This document shows positions 5,836-5,899 of a stretch of 5,899 nucleotides of DNA, piece after piece. The translations under genes were made by a program, and so were the position numbers. A model generated the notes under the pieces. That model was given only the letters and a program-made list of their open reading frames with translations, was not told the DNA's origin and did not search any database. Source of the DNA: Planctomycetota bacterium (lineage in GTDB: Bacteria; Planctomycetota; Phycisphaerae; UBA1845; PWPN01); contig JACQVT010000408.1 in the NCBI GenBank assembly GCA_016209665.1, positions 1 to 5,899 of the forward strand, given 5' to 3'. Numbering within the stretch: position 1 is the stretch's first letter; every line of letters begins with the position of its first letter.

Positions 5836-5899
5836 ATGACGTGGTTGCTGCGCGGTCTGCCGATCGCAATCTCGCTCGCCGTGCAGGTTCTGCCTGCGC
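5836..5899 (+). CDS. Start of an exported protein of unknown function, cut by window edge
   Basis: Only 21 complete codons are visible. They encode M-T-W-L-L-R-G-L-P followed by the hydrophobic IAISLAVQVLPA, which looks like a Sec signal peptide with its charged residue at R6. GAGGG (5824-5828) lies seven bases before the ATG, a good Shine-Dalgarno that supports this start. Nothing of the mature protein is present, so no family can be named. It runs in the same direction as the oxidoreductase but is separated by a long gap and a hairpin, so it is probably a separate transcription unit. Confidence 0.6.
   Translation, partial: MTWLLRGLPIAISLAVQVLPA

Noticed and set aside
1..5899. Search for CRISPR arrays, insertion sequences, tRNAs, rRNAs and defence or toxin-antitoxin genes
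   Set aside because: No regularly spaced repeats, transposase motifs, terminal inverted repeats with target duplications, cloverleaf sequences or defence domains were seen by reading.

Overview
The window is GC-rich chromosomal DNA that most resembles a member of the Planctomycetota or a close relative in the PVC group. This rests on the gene mix only: a secreted family S1 sulfatase, two prepilin-type proteins with a C-terminal FADGH/FVDGH signature of the H-X9-DG kind, and a Tat-exported Gfo/Idh/MocA oxidoreductase. These three families are greatly expanded in Planctomycetota. No rRNA or other taxonomic marker is present, so class or genus cannot be given.

Layout. A leftward (minus-strand) cluster fills positions 1-3587. 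Read in its own direction it holds prepilin-like gene B (3587 to 2442), prepilin-like gene A (2382 to 1249) and a sulfatase (1092 to the window edge, C-terminus missing). A 349-bp divergent intergenic region (3588-3936) follows, with candidate promoters facing both ways and short repeated motifs. On the plus strand lies a Tat-signal Gfo/Idh/MocA oxidoreductase (3937-5265). Then comes a stretch of about 570 bp with no convincing gene, containing a strong hairpin at 5378-5404 and an AT-rich promoter-like patch near 5660. The first 21 codons of another exported protein begin at 5836 and run off the right edge.

Starts. For both prepilin genes and the oxidoreductase, the longest open frame is not the best gene model. 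Internal ATGs with good Shine-Dalgarno sequences are preferred. For the two prepilins this choice gives leader peptides of exactly 35 residues in both proteins, which independently supports it.

How they may work together (inference). The sulfatase would remove sulfate esters from glycans outside the cytoplasm. The oxidoreductase would act on a sugar or sugar-derived substrate after folded export through Tat. The prepilin-like proteins would be inserted in the membrane and processed by a prepilin peptidase. This fits a carbohydrate-use neighbourhood, but no transporter, glycosidase, regulator or secretion-machine gene is visible to fix the substrate. I see no CRISPR array, insertion sequence, tRNA, rRNA or clear new multi-gene system. 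The least ordinary signals are the near-identical 60-bp block inside the two otherwise divergent prepilin genes and the repeated CATAAC motifs at the divergent promoters.
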